This document shows positions 6,876 through 14,317 of a stretch of DNA of 14,412 nucleotides, piece by piece. The stretch is from Verrucomicrobiota bacterium (GTDB lineage Bacteria > Verrucomicrobiota > Verrucomicrobiia > Limisphaerales > UBA1100), in assembly GCA_015660155.1 (NCBI GenBank), contig DQLO01000128.1:1-14412 (forward strand). Direction: 5' to 3'. A program made the translations under genes and the position numbers. Numbering within the stretch: the stretch's first letter is position 1; every line of letters begins with the position of its first letter. The notes under the pieces were generated by a model, which saw only the letters and a program-made list of their open reading frames with translations, ran no database searches and was not told where the DNA came from.

Positions 6876-9630
6876 TAAAACTTCCTCAACAAATCCTCAC
6901 GCAAAGTATCCCTCATTAAATTGCCTAGTTTTGGCCCTGATGTTGGCGCTCAACCCCTCGCCACTCGCCGCCCAAAACAGGGAGGCCGAAGCCGCCTATG
7001 AAGGGGCGGCGCAATTGGTGAAATTGCAACTGTGGGAACAGGCGGCAAAGGGGTATCGCGAATATTTCAAAAAATTCCCCAAACACGAGATGGCGAGCCA
7101 CGCGCATCACGGATTGGGGCTTTGCCATTTTAATTTGAAAGACTACGCCTCGGCCGCGCGGGAATTGAAAGCGGCCGCGAACAGTCGCGCTCGAAGCCGG
7201 CCTAATCCGGTGGCGGTTAATTTATTGTTGGGACAGGCGCTGATGAAGAAAGTGCCCGCTGATTTTGAAGATGCGGAGGAGGCATTTGAAACCAGCTTGA
7301 ACGCGTTGGGTTTTTCCAAGTCCGGGATTATCAGCCGGTCTTGGGATGAACAGAATGTAAAGAAGTGGCTGGGCAAAACCAAGGACGCGGCGCGGAAAAA
7401 AATTGCTGCGGATGTGTTCCTTGGCCTGATGGAGGCGACTTATTTTCAGAACGACTGGAAATCAGTTCTCAAAAAAGCGGCCGCATTTGAGGCGTTGATT
7501 CAAAAAACCAGCGCGGAACAACGCGTGCGGGTGTTCACGGGCGAGGCGTTCGAGAGGACGGGAAATTTCAAGGCCGCCGCCGAGGCCTATGCATCCGGCG
7601 CGGAGCAGGAAGGCAACGATGCTTCGAGCGCCTTGTTTAGCCTGGGCTTGGTTCGCTTGAATCAACTCAAGGATTATATGGGCGCGGCCAAGGATTTTAA
7701 ATCCTTCACGGTCAAATTCATAAACAATGAAAAGCAGCCGGATGCCGCCTTCAACGAGGGCCTCTGCTATTTCCAGAGTTATTATGCCGGAAAGGACGAT
7801 CACTTAATCGGGGCGGTCGATCGCTTCAATGCGTTTGCTAAGGCCAACCCCAGACACCGGCTGGCCAATACCGCGCGGTTCTACGCGGGCAAGCTGCAGC
7901 ATTCGCAAGAGCAATGGAAAGCCGCGTTGGATTCCTTGGAGCCGATCCTCGGCAACAAAGATCCCGCGCTGAGCCAATTGATTTTTTTGGTGGCCGACAG
8001 CCATCATCGCCTCGAGCATTGGGATAAATCAGCAAAGTTTTATATGGAATTTGCCAAGGGAAACGAATCGGCATTAAACGCCGATGTAGCGCTGCACAAT
8101 GCGGGGATGGCGTTCACGATTCTCAATCGGCCGGATTTTGACAAAGCCATCGCGGCGTATGAATTGCTGGAACGGAAATGCCCGAGAAGCCCGACGCTGC
8201 CCAGTGCGCGCTTGAAGCTGGGCATCATTCATTTTAACGCCGGACGGTTTGAAAAAGCTCAGGGGCCGCTCAATAAAATTCCAGCGCGCCATCCGCTTCG
8301 CGCCGATGCGGATTACTTTTTGGCGTGGACGGATTTGGACAACCGAAATCCCGCCGGCGCCGCCAAACGATTTGGCCAGTTGAGTGCCCGCTTGAAAAAA
8401 TCAGCGCCGGGGCATCGCCTCATTCCGCTCGCCAAATTGTATCAGGGGATCGCCGAATATGAGCGAGGCCGTTTTGGTGATGCGGAGAAAACTTTGGCCG
8501 GATTCGTCGCCAATTATTCAGATCACAAAATGTTGTACGAGGCCGCTTTCAATCTTGGGCAGGCGCAAATGGAACTGAAAAAGTGGGGCGATGCCATCAG
8601 GAGTTATAAAAAGGTGTCAGAAGATTCGCCTTTGCATCATCGGGCATTATATCAATCCGGCCGAAGCAAACGCTTTGGCGGCAAGGACGCCGAGGCGATT
8701 CCGTTCTACAAGGAATTTTTGGAGCAATACGCGAACCATCCAATGGCGAATGATGTGGCCTTTGAACTTGCGGAATTGGAATTCGAACAGGGCGGTCAAA
8801 ACGGCGGGATCGCTGCGGTGAATCGGCTCACATCGTTGTTGGACAAAAAACCCAACGGGGTGTTGCGCCAGAAGACTTTCTATAAGTTGGGCATCGTGCA
8901 GTTTTCACGAAAACACTACGCCGATTCCGCTGAGGCATTTGAAGAAATGCTAAAGGGCCCGCCAGTGGGCTTGGCGGTCGATGCCGCCTGGCAAGCGGGC
9001 GAAGCGCGGCGGTTGGTGGCGATTTTGAAAAAGGGAGATGCCAGAGATAAAGAGAACCGTGCCGCGCTCAAGAATTACAAATCGGCGTTGAACGCCAAGG
9101 CTCCCGCGAAGGCCAGTCCGGGTCGATTGCAGGAGCTGGCGCGTTTCCAGCAACAGGCGCTGCTCCGGATTGGGGAAACCGAGGCTAGACTCGAGCAATG
9201 GCCAGCGTCCCAAAAAGCGTACGAGCAATTCATTAAGGCCAACCCGAAACACATTTTGATTCGTACGGCTTACCAAGGGCTGGGTTGGGCGATGCAGAAT
9301 CAGGAAAAATATCCGGACGCGATCAAGTCTCTGGAGAGAGCGGTGTCAGATGGGATTCCGGATGACGTGGGTGCCCGCGCGCAATTCCTGCTCGGCGAAT
9401 GTTATCTTGAGCAGAAGGTTTTTGACAAGGCGATCATTGAGTTTTCCAAGGTGGAGGCACTGTACGCCTTTCCCGCCTGGCAATCCAAGGCGGCCTACGA
9501 AATGGCGCAGTCTTTTTTGCGGAAGGATGATCGGGATGGCGCGCGCCGGCAATTCCAGCGTTTGGTGAAAAGCTACCCCGACACCCCGGCCGCTACTGCG
9601 GCAAAATCCGCGCTGAAGCGGCTCAATTAG
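6862..9630 (+). CDS. Giant exported TPR protein, second copy
   Basis: 922 residues from ATG 6862. A TTG at 6829 is also in frame but would add a polar stretch before the signal peptide. The N-terminus has a basic/polar region, then N-C-L-V-L-A-L-M-L-A-L-N-P-S-P-L-A-A and cleavage before Q-N-R-E. The rest is a solenoid of TPR-like helix pairs, many closing with F-P-K-H, N-P-R-H or Y-P-D-T turns. A basic, Ala/Lys-rich segment (about residues 720-760) interrupts the repeats. The first repeat (K-F-P-K-H, then G-L-G-L-C-H-F) and the last 110 residues match the preceding gene, so they are tandem paralogues. It starts 34 bases after the preceding stop, and exbB follows after 8 bases, so it sits in the same operon. 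I infer a periplasmic scaffold in an ExbB/ExbD-driven complex. TPR proteins linked to TolQ/TolR-type motors are known in myxobacterial gliding (Agl) systems, but I claim no orthology. Confidence 0.85.
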   Translation: MKIGIKTSSTNPHAKYPSLNCLVLALMLALNPSPLAAQNREAEAAYEGAAQLVKLQLWEQAAKGYREYFKKFPKHEMASHAHHGLGLCHFNLKDYASAARELKAAANSRARSRPNPVAVNLLLGQALMKKVPADFEDAEEAFETSLNALGFSKSGIISRSWDEQNVKKWLGKTKDAARKKIAADVFLGLMEATYFQNDWKSVLKKAAAFEALIQKTSAEQRVRVFTGEAFERTGNFKAAAEAYASGAEQEGNDASSALFSLGLVRLNQLKDYMGAAKDFKSFTVKFINNEKQPDAAFNEGLCYFQSYYAGKDDHLIGAVDRFNAFAKANPRHRLANTARFYAGKLQHSQEQWKAALDSLEPILGNKDPALSQLIFLVADSHHRLEHWDKSAKFYMEFAKGNESALNADVALHNAGMAFTILNRPDFDKAIAAYELLERKCPRSPTLPSARLKLGIIHFNAGRFEKAQGPLNKIPARHPLRADADYFLAWTDLDNRNPAGAAKRFGQLSARLKKSAPGHRLIPLAKLYQGIAEYERGRFGDAEKTLAGFVANYSDHKMLYEAAFNLGQAQMELKKWGDAIRSYKKVSEDSPLHHRALYQSGRSKRFGGKDAEAIPFYKEFLEQYANHPMANDVAFELAELEFEQGGQNGGIAAVNRLTSLLDKKPNGVLRQKTFYKLGIVQFSRKHYADSAEAFEEMLKGPPVGLAVDAAWQAGEARRLVAILKKGDARDKENRAALKNYKSALNAKAPAKASPGRLQELARFQQQALLRIGETEARLEQWPASQKAYEQFIKANPKHILIRTAYQGLGWAMQNQEKYPDAIKSLERAVSDGIPDDVGARAQFLLGECYLEQKVFDKAIIEFSKVEALYAFPAWQSKAAYEMAQSFLRKDDRDGARRQFQRLVKSYPDTPAATAAKSALKRLN

Positions 9631-9638
9631 TTTTGCAA

Positions 9639-10529
9639 ATGATTCCAATGGAAACCTTTAAATCGTCCCTACTCATCGGCGCGTGCGCCGCAGTTTTGCT
9701 GTTCGCGCTGCCCGAACTTTCTGCCCAACAAACCAACGACCCGGCGGGCGGGGGAACCATTAAAAGCACGATCGTCGAAAATCAACCCGAGCAGGTGACG
9801 ATGGAAAGGAAAACTCTGTGGGAGTTGATCAAAAACGGCGGGCTGATGATGTGGCCGCTGGGGATTCTGGCCCTCTACGGTTTCTTCAAGGCGGGGGTGC
9901 AGGTGTACGTCATTATTTTATCGAATAACGAGAAGCGGGATCAGGCGCTTTTGGCGCATTTGAATCCGCACGTGATGCCCTTCGATGATTTGAAAAGCGA
10001 GGTGGAAACCGACATCAGCCAACGCGCCCAGGCGGCTTTTCCAAAAATGTGCGAGGCGGCGCTGGCGCGGCTTTATGAAGGCAAAGAGGCGATGGAAGAG
10101 GCTCTGACGCGCGAAGGCGCAATGCAGTTGAGCCGGCTTAAGCGAGGGCTGAAACCCCTGCAAAGCGTGGTGACTGTGGCACCTTTGCTGGGCTTGATGG
10201 GCACGGTGTACGGAATGATCGCTTCGTTCCAAAGCCTCGGCGCGACGGGCGATAAAGTGGAGATTCTGTCCAAGGGCATTTACGAGGCCCTTGTCACCAC
10301 CGCGGCCGGGCTGACGATTGCCATTCCCTTTCTGTTTATTTACCAATGGCTCAACCATCGGGTGGACGAAATTGGCGAAAAATTGAATCGACAAGCGGCG
10401 GCTTTCTTGGAAAAATTCCATCCCTCTGGGGGAGGAGGCAATGAACCGGAACAGGAAGCCAAAGAAGGCTCGCAATCAGATTCGGGTCTTGAAGAATCAA
10501 CTGCGGATACGGATCCCTTGGGGACATAA
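9639..10529 (+). CDS. exbB: MotA/TolQ/ExbB proton-channel protein with N-terminal signal peptide
   Basis: 296 residues from ATG 9639. ATG 9648 and TTG 9633 are alternatives in the same frame; none has a clear ribosome binding site. A cleavable-type signal peptide (to about residue 30, L-S-A-Q) is followed by a periplasmic segment. The three helices of the family come next: TM1 about 68-95; TM2 about 174-197 with V-A-P-L-L-G-L-M-G-T-V; and TM3 about 214-238 with E-A-L-V-T-T-A-A-G-L-T-I-A-I-P. The Thr in E-A-L-x-T-T is the conserved TM3 position next to the ion path. A cytoplasmic loop of about 75 residues separates TM1 and TM2. The C-terminal tail is unusual: a G-G-G-G-N stretch, then about 30 mostly acidic residues. 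The protein forms the pentameric stator with ExbD and uses the proton-motive force. The ligand gene is not a standard tonB, so exbB is used here as a family name only. Confidence 0.92.
   Translation: MIPMETFKSSLLIGACAAVLLFALPELSAQQTNDPAGGGTIKSTIVENQPEQVTMERKTLWELIKNGGLMMWPLGILALYGFFKAGVQVYVIILSNNEKRDQALLAHLNPHVMPFDDLKSEVETDISQRAQAAFPKMCEAALARLYEGKEAMEEALTREGAMQLSRLKRGLKPLQSVVTVAPLLGLMGTVYGMIASFQSLGATGDKVEILSKGIYEALVTTAAGLTIAIPFLFIYQWLNHRVDEIGEKLNRQAAAFLEKFHPSGGGGNEPEQEAKEGSQSDSGLEESTADTDPLGT
10431..10443 (+). promoter_or_regulatory. Strong Shine-Dalgarno inside exbB before an in-frame upstream ATG of exbD
   Basis: GGAGGAGG (10431..10438) is followed by ATG at 10441. The first GGAGG lies 5 bases from the ATG and the second only 2. 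This is the best Shine-Dalgarno sequence in the window. The ATG is in the exbD frame, 32 codons before the conventional start. In the exbB frame the same bases encode the Gly stretch, so it may be accidental. Confidence 0.4.
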
Positions 10530-10536
10530 ATGTGAC

Positions 10537-10953
10537 ATGAAATTAATCGCGCCACAGGAAGAATCAGAATCGCGGATCGATGTCGCTCCGTTGATCGACA
10601 TTCTGTTCACGCTGATTATTTTCTTTTTGGTCACCTCCACTTTTGAGAAAGAGGAGAAGGAAGAACAAGTCCAGTTGCCGCGCCACGGCGGTTCGTCCTT
10701 AACGAACAAAGAGCGGCCGTTTTACATCAACGTCCTCCAGGACGGCACTTATCGTGTGCAGGGAGATACAGTGGATTTGGATCACCTTCGGGTGATGTTG
10801 ATTGATCGGTTCAAGGAAAAGCCCGAGCAGCGGGTTGTGATTCGCGGGGACGCCAAAGCCTTTCATGGGCAAACCACCGCCGCTCTGGCCGCGGCCAGTC
10901 AAGCGGGGTTCCCCTCCGTAAATATCGCTTGGGATACCAGCTCCATCGAATAA
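10537..10953 (+). CDS. exbD: ExbD/TolR-type biopolymer transport protein
   Basis: 138 residues from ATG 10537, the usual length for ExbD. A short cytoplasmic N-terminus (about 18 residues) precedes one membrane helix (about 19-35) holding the essential proton-carrying aspartate, D21 in A-P-L-I-D-I-L-F. An acidic/basic stretch (E-K-E-E-K-E-E) comes next. Then there is a periplasmic domain with the family's R-V-V-I-R-G-D strand and a C-terminal A-G-F-P-S-V-N-I-A-W-D. It works with ExbB as the stator unit that turns proton flow into motion or force across the periplasm. It starts 7 bases after exbB stops. An upstream in-frame ATG at 10441, with a much better ribosome binding site, would add 32 mostly basic residues (M-N-R-N-R-K-P-K-K-A and so on) and overlap exbB by 89 bases. 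I chose 10537 because the shorter protein matches the family. Confidence 0.9.
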   Translation: MKLIAPQEESESRIDVAPLIDILFTLIIFFLVTSTFEKEEKEEQVQLPRHGGSSLTNKERPFYINVLQDGTYRVQGDTVDLDHLRVMLIDRFKEKPEQRVVIRGDAKAFHGQTTAALAAASQAGFPSVNIAWDTSSIE

Positions 10954-10980
10954 CAGAAATTTAACGACTCAACACCGCTT

Positions 10981-13900
10981 ATGAAAATCCGATTCAGAGG
11001 AATTTTGGAACTCTTCGTGTGGAGTTTTGAATCTTTTGCCGACCGGCTCGGCATCAGGCGGCGGCACATTTTGTTCGGCGTACTCGTTCTGCTCATTTCC
11101 GTGCTGTTCACCGGCTGGTACATTTACGAAAAAAACTGGCTCATCGAAGGCAAACGCAAGGCCGGCCGCAGCGAACAGCAGTTGACCATTTCCCTCAATG
11201 GCGAAGATTCCGCCGTGCAGGAAATGAGCGAGGAAATCCGCGACTCCATTCTCGAGACGCCGATGGCCGCCGCATCCGCCTCGCAAGCCGCCGCCCAATC
11301 CTCCGCCAATATGAATGCCGCGCGGAGCAACCCCGAGAGTGCGGCATCGCAATCCGCCTCCGCCAGCGGGGCCCAATCGTCCGCCACCGCCAGCGCGGCC
11401 GGTTCGGGCAGTTCCTTTTCCCCCTCCGTTTCCACGCCCAATTCCTCGGTGAAGAGCGGCCAAGCCCGCGCGGAAAACAGCCAAACGATGACCCAAGCTT
11501 CCGGGCAATCGGCGGCTCCATCCCCCTCAACAATGAGCGCCGCCCGCAGCACCCCGCAAAGTTCCGCCACCCAATCCGCCGCCGCCCAAAGCGCGGCTGC
11601 ACCTAATTCGCCCGCAGCCTCCGGTGCGAGCAGCGCGTTGGCGCCGTCTGTTTCTCAAGCGGCAAACTCCACAGTGAAGTCCGGCCAGCCAAGGGCTGAG
11701 TCCAGCCAAACGATGAGCGCAGCATCCGCGCAATCGATGGCGCAATCCGCAACTGGAATGAACGCCGCCCGCAGCGCGCCTTCATCCACGACCGCGCAAT
11801 CCGCTTCCGCCAACAGCTCGGCTTCGCCCACTTCAGTGAGTGCCGCTGGCGCGAGCAGCGCCTTGTCGCCCTCCAGCCCGCGCGCGGCCACCTCCACCGT
11901 GATGACCCAAAGAAGCGCCCAAGCTGCGCCCGGTCAATCGATGGCTCAGGCTTCCGCGCAATCGATGGCTCAATCCGCCACCGGCGGCAGCAGCTCGGCC
12001 CGCAGCGCCCCAAGCGCTTCCAGCTCAGCCTCCAGTGCTTCCGCTGCAAGCGCGAATACTTCCGGCACCGTGAGCGCCGCGAATTCCAGCAGCTCATTTT
12101 CTCCGCAAGTTTCCTCCAGCCGCGCCTCATCCGCGAGCGTGCGCAGTAGTCAAGCCCGCGCGGAATCCGGTTGGGATATGGCCAGTGCCTCCTCGCAATC
12201 ATTGGCCCAGGCGGCCACCGGCTCACGCGGCACGGCGCGAAACAGCCCGAGCCAAGCCGCCGGGCAGAGCACCGGTTCGGCGCAGGCTTCCAATTCCGCC
12301 TCATCGGTTTCCGGTTCGGGCACGAGCCGTTCATTTTCGCCATCCGTTTCCGGAGCCAGCGCTTCCACCTCCGGCGTGGCGAGCAACGGCGCGCGTTCGG
12401 AGGCCGGCCGAAGCATGACCGGTGCATCCGGGCAATCGATGGCCCAAGCCGCGATGGGTTCGCGCGGCACGGCGCGGAACAGCCCGAGCCAAACTGCTGG
12501 CCAAGGCACCGGCTCGGCGCAGGCGTCCAATTCCGCCGCATCAATTTCCGGCTCGGGCGCGCGCGCTTCATTTTCGCCATCGGCATCGGGAGTGTCGGGC
12601 GTTTCAGGAATCGGCTCCGCGTTCGGTGGTATTAATAATAGTGGCGCGCGCGCGGAAGCTGGGCGGGGAATGGCCAATGCCTCCGGGCAATCAATGGCCG
12701 GGGCCGCCACCGGCGCGCGCGGTTCCGCAAGGAGCGGGCCATCCGGCACCTACGGCCGGGGAGCCGCCGCGGGCTCGGCGCGGGGGATGCATCAAGTGGC
12801 CGGCATTTCCGGCACGGGGAGCAGCCGGGCTTTTGCACCGTCAATTTCCGGTTCACGGGGGAGTTCGCGATTGGTGATGACTCGCCCCGCATCTTCCGGC
12901 ATTGAAGGCCACACTTCGGGCACGGCACCCGCAGCGGCATCCGGCGGTGGCTTGACCTTGGGCGGAGGCCCGACCAACACGGATCAAGTGATGGCGCAAG
13001 CCCGGGCGAGTTCGGTATCACAACCGGTTTATTTCGCTGGCGCGCGCCGCCATCCGTTGCGGGCTTATGCGAGCCGCCCTAACGAATCCCAACCTTCCGC
13101 CGCGCCTGTGAACGTGGCATTGACCGGTAACCCGGGCGGCCGTGGTTCATTTTCCCCGACCATCACCCGGACGCCCCAATCCATTGCCACGTTTGAAAAA
13201 GTGCAGCCGAAACCCGAAGCGGCTTTGGTGGCGAATAATCCCAGTGAAGAATTGTCGGAACTGCCGCCATTGGCAAATCCTTATGAACTGCGCCTCAGCC
13301 CCAAACTGCGAGCCGACTTCGTGAAACGACAGGGCGGTGGCCCGGAAACCGAAGCCGCCGTCGCGCTGGCTCTGGAATGGTTGAAACGCAATCAAAGCAA
13401 AGACGGCCGCTGGAACCATCGCTCCGGCCACACCACCGCCGCCACTGGCGCGGCGATGCTGGCTTTTCTGGGATGGGGCGCCAAACACACCGAGCCCGGT
13501 CCCTATCAACAAACCCTCGCACGCGCCATCGACTGGATGTTGAGCGTCGAGAAAAATGGTGATCTTCGTTATCGCGGAAATATGTACGACCACGGGATCG
13601 CCGCGATTGCTATTTTGGAAGCGTACAACCTCACCAAAGACGAGCGGCTGCGCGCCCCGGCCGAGCGCGTCCTCGCCTTCACCCTCAAGGCGCAAAACCC
13701 GCAGACCGGCGGTTGGCGATACAAACCGCACCGCGAGGATCCAAGCGAAAAGGGCGATCTCTCGGTCAGCGGCTGGCAAATGATGGCCCTGAAAAGCGCG
13801 CGATTGGGTGGGATGAAAGTGCCCGAGGCTTCTTTCGCGAAGGCCCGAAAATTTCTCGATGGGGTTGGCGTTAAAGATAAGGGATTCCAATATCGCCCCG

Positions 13901-14298
13901 GCTGGCCGTCCTCTTCGGCGATGATTGCCGAGGGATTGTTTTGCGAGCAAATGCTCGGTGCGGGCGTGACGACCCCCAAAATGGAGCAGTGCCTCAACCT
14001 CATTCAAAAACAATTGCCGAGCAAAAATAGAGTGGATTATTATTATTGGTACTATGGCAGTCTGGCGATGCGCCAGGCTCAAGGTCAGGATTGGCAAAAT
14101 TGGAATAACAAACTGAAACCGATCCTGCTGCGTAAACAAGTCCAGCGTGGGAACAACCGTGGCTGCTGGGAACCCGAGGGCAAAAACTCCAAGGCCGCCG
14201 GCCGAGTGGTCACCACCGCGTTGGCGGCGCTTTCTTTGGAAGTGTACTACCGCTATTTGCCGCTCTACACGCCGGAGTTTTCCAAAGCCGGAAAATAG
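10981..14298 (+). CDS. TonB/TolA-like membrane protein with Ser/Ala repeat linker and C-terminal alpha/alpha toroid
   Basis: 1105 residues, last of the operon, 27 bases after exbD. The parts in order are: a cytoplasmic N-terminus (1-28) ending in R-R-R-H; one membrane helix (about 30-49); a short acidic segment (72-92); a Ser/Ala/Gly/Gln-rich linker of about eight degenerate repeats (91-735); a Pro-rich neck (about 738-775); and a toroid domain (about 783-1098). The toroid has QW-like turns (K-D-G-R-W-N, T-G-G-W-R-Y, R-G-C-W-E-P), the motif V-D-Y-Y-Y-W-Y-Y-G-S, and ends L-E-V-Y-Y-R-Y-L-P-L-Y. This is the prenyltransferase/squalene-oxidase-repeat family common in planctomycetes and verrucomicrobia. 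No D-x-D-D cyclase motif is present, so catalysis as a terpene cyclase is unlikely. Arg before the helix predicts N-in topology with the toroid in the periplasm. Next to exbB-exbD, this layout suggests an energy-transducing arm. That role is an inference, and the TonB-type S-x-x-x-H helix motif is absent. Confidence 0.85.
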   Translation: MKIRFRGILELFVWSFESFADRLGIRRRHILFGVLVLLISVLFTGWYIYEKNWLIEGKRKAGRSEQQLTISLNGEDSAVQEMSEEIRDSILETPMAAASASQAAAQSSANMNAARSNPESAASQSASASGAQSSATASAAGSGSSFSPSVSTPNSSVKSGQARAENSQTMTQASGQSAAPSPSTMSAARSTPQSSATQSAAAQSAAAPNSPAASGASSALAPSVSQAANSTVKSGQPRAESSQTMSAASAQSMAQSATGMNAARSAPSSTTAQSASANSSASPTSVSAAGASSALSPSSPRAATSTVMTQRSAQAAPGQSMAQASAQSMAQSATGGSSSARSAPSASSSASSASAASANTSGTVSAANSSSSFSPQVSSSRASSASVRSSQARAESGWDMASASSQSLAQAATGSRGTARNSPSQAAGQSTGSAQASNSASSVSGSGTSRSFSPSVSGASASTSGVASNGARSEAGRSMTGASGQSMAQAAMGSRGTARNSPSQTAGQGTGSAQASNSAASISGSGARASFSPSASGVSGVSGIGSAFGGINNSGARAEAGRGMANASGQSMAGAATGARGSARSGPSGTYGRGAAAGSARGMHQVAGISGTGSSRAFAPSISGSRGSSRLVMTRPASSGIEGHTSGTAPAAASGGGLTLGGGPTNTDQVMAQARASSVSQPVYFAGARRHPLRAYASRPNESQPSAAPVNVALTGNPGGRGSFSPTITRTPQSIATFEKVQPKPEAALVANNPSEELSELPPLANPYELRLSPKLRADFVKRQGGGPETEAAVALALEWLKRNQSKDGRWNHRSGHTTAATGAAMLAFLGWGAKHTEPGPYQQTLARAIDWMLSVEKNGDLRYRGNMYDHGIAAIAILEAYNLTKDERLRAPAERVLAFTLKAQNPQTGGWRYKPHREDPSEKGDLSVSGWQMMALKSARLGGMKVPEASFAKARKFLDGVGVKDKGFQYRPGWPSSSAMIAEGLFCEQMLGAGVTTPKMEQCLNLIQKQLPSKNRVDYYYWYYGSLAMRQAQGQDWQNWNNKLKPILLRKQVQRGNNRGCWEPEGKNSKAAGRVVTTALAALSLEVYYRYLPLYTPEFSKAGK
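11251..13185 (+). repeat. Eight degenerate repeats of about 70-85 codons encoding the Ser/Ala linker
   Basis: Each unit has three recognisable marks: an A-R-A-E-like start, a M-x-x-A-S-x-Q-S-M-A-Q block, and a S-F-S-P-S-V end. The end mark recurs eight times, at residues about 144, 217, 292, 371, 450, 529, 616 and 722, as F-S-P-S-V, L-A-P-S-V, L-S-P-S-S, F-S-P-Q-V, F-S-P-S-V, F-S-P-S-A, F-A-P-S-I and F-S-P-T-I. Spacing is about 73-87 residues, with a longer step before the last copy. Outer copies are more diverged. The linker is almost free of Lys and aromatic residues apart from the conserved Phe. It should be extended or disordered and could span the periplasm. Confidence 0.8.
12214..12585 (+). 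repeat. Closest repeat pair in the linker, 237 bp apart
   Basis: About 135 bases at 12214..12348 recur at 12451..12585 with few differences, many of them at third codon positions. Both encode G-S-R-G-T-A-R-N-S-P-S-Q followed by G-S-A-Q-A-S-N-S-A. The DNA-level similarity is higher than for the other units, so this pair is the most recent duplication in the array. Confidence 0.7.
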
Positions 14299-14317
14299 TG
14301 AAGCACCCGCAATTTTT

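Noticed and set aside
11603..12586. Long minus-strand open frame (327 codons) opposite the linker repeats
   Set aside because: It arises from the biased Ser/Ala codons of the plus-strand repeats. Its product is Arg/Pro/Trp-rich low-complexity sequence with no domain. Several other frames are open here for the same reason.
13930..13956. Thioester-like C-E-Q in the toroid (G-L-F-C-E-Q-M-L)
   Set aside because: Alpha-2-macroglobulin thioesters need C-G-E-Q with Cys and Gln three apart. Here they are two apart, and the segment matches the usual G-L-x-C-x-x-x-L-G helix of this toroid family.
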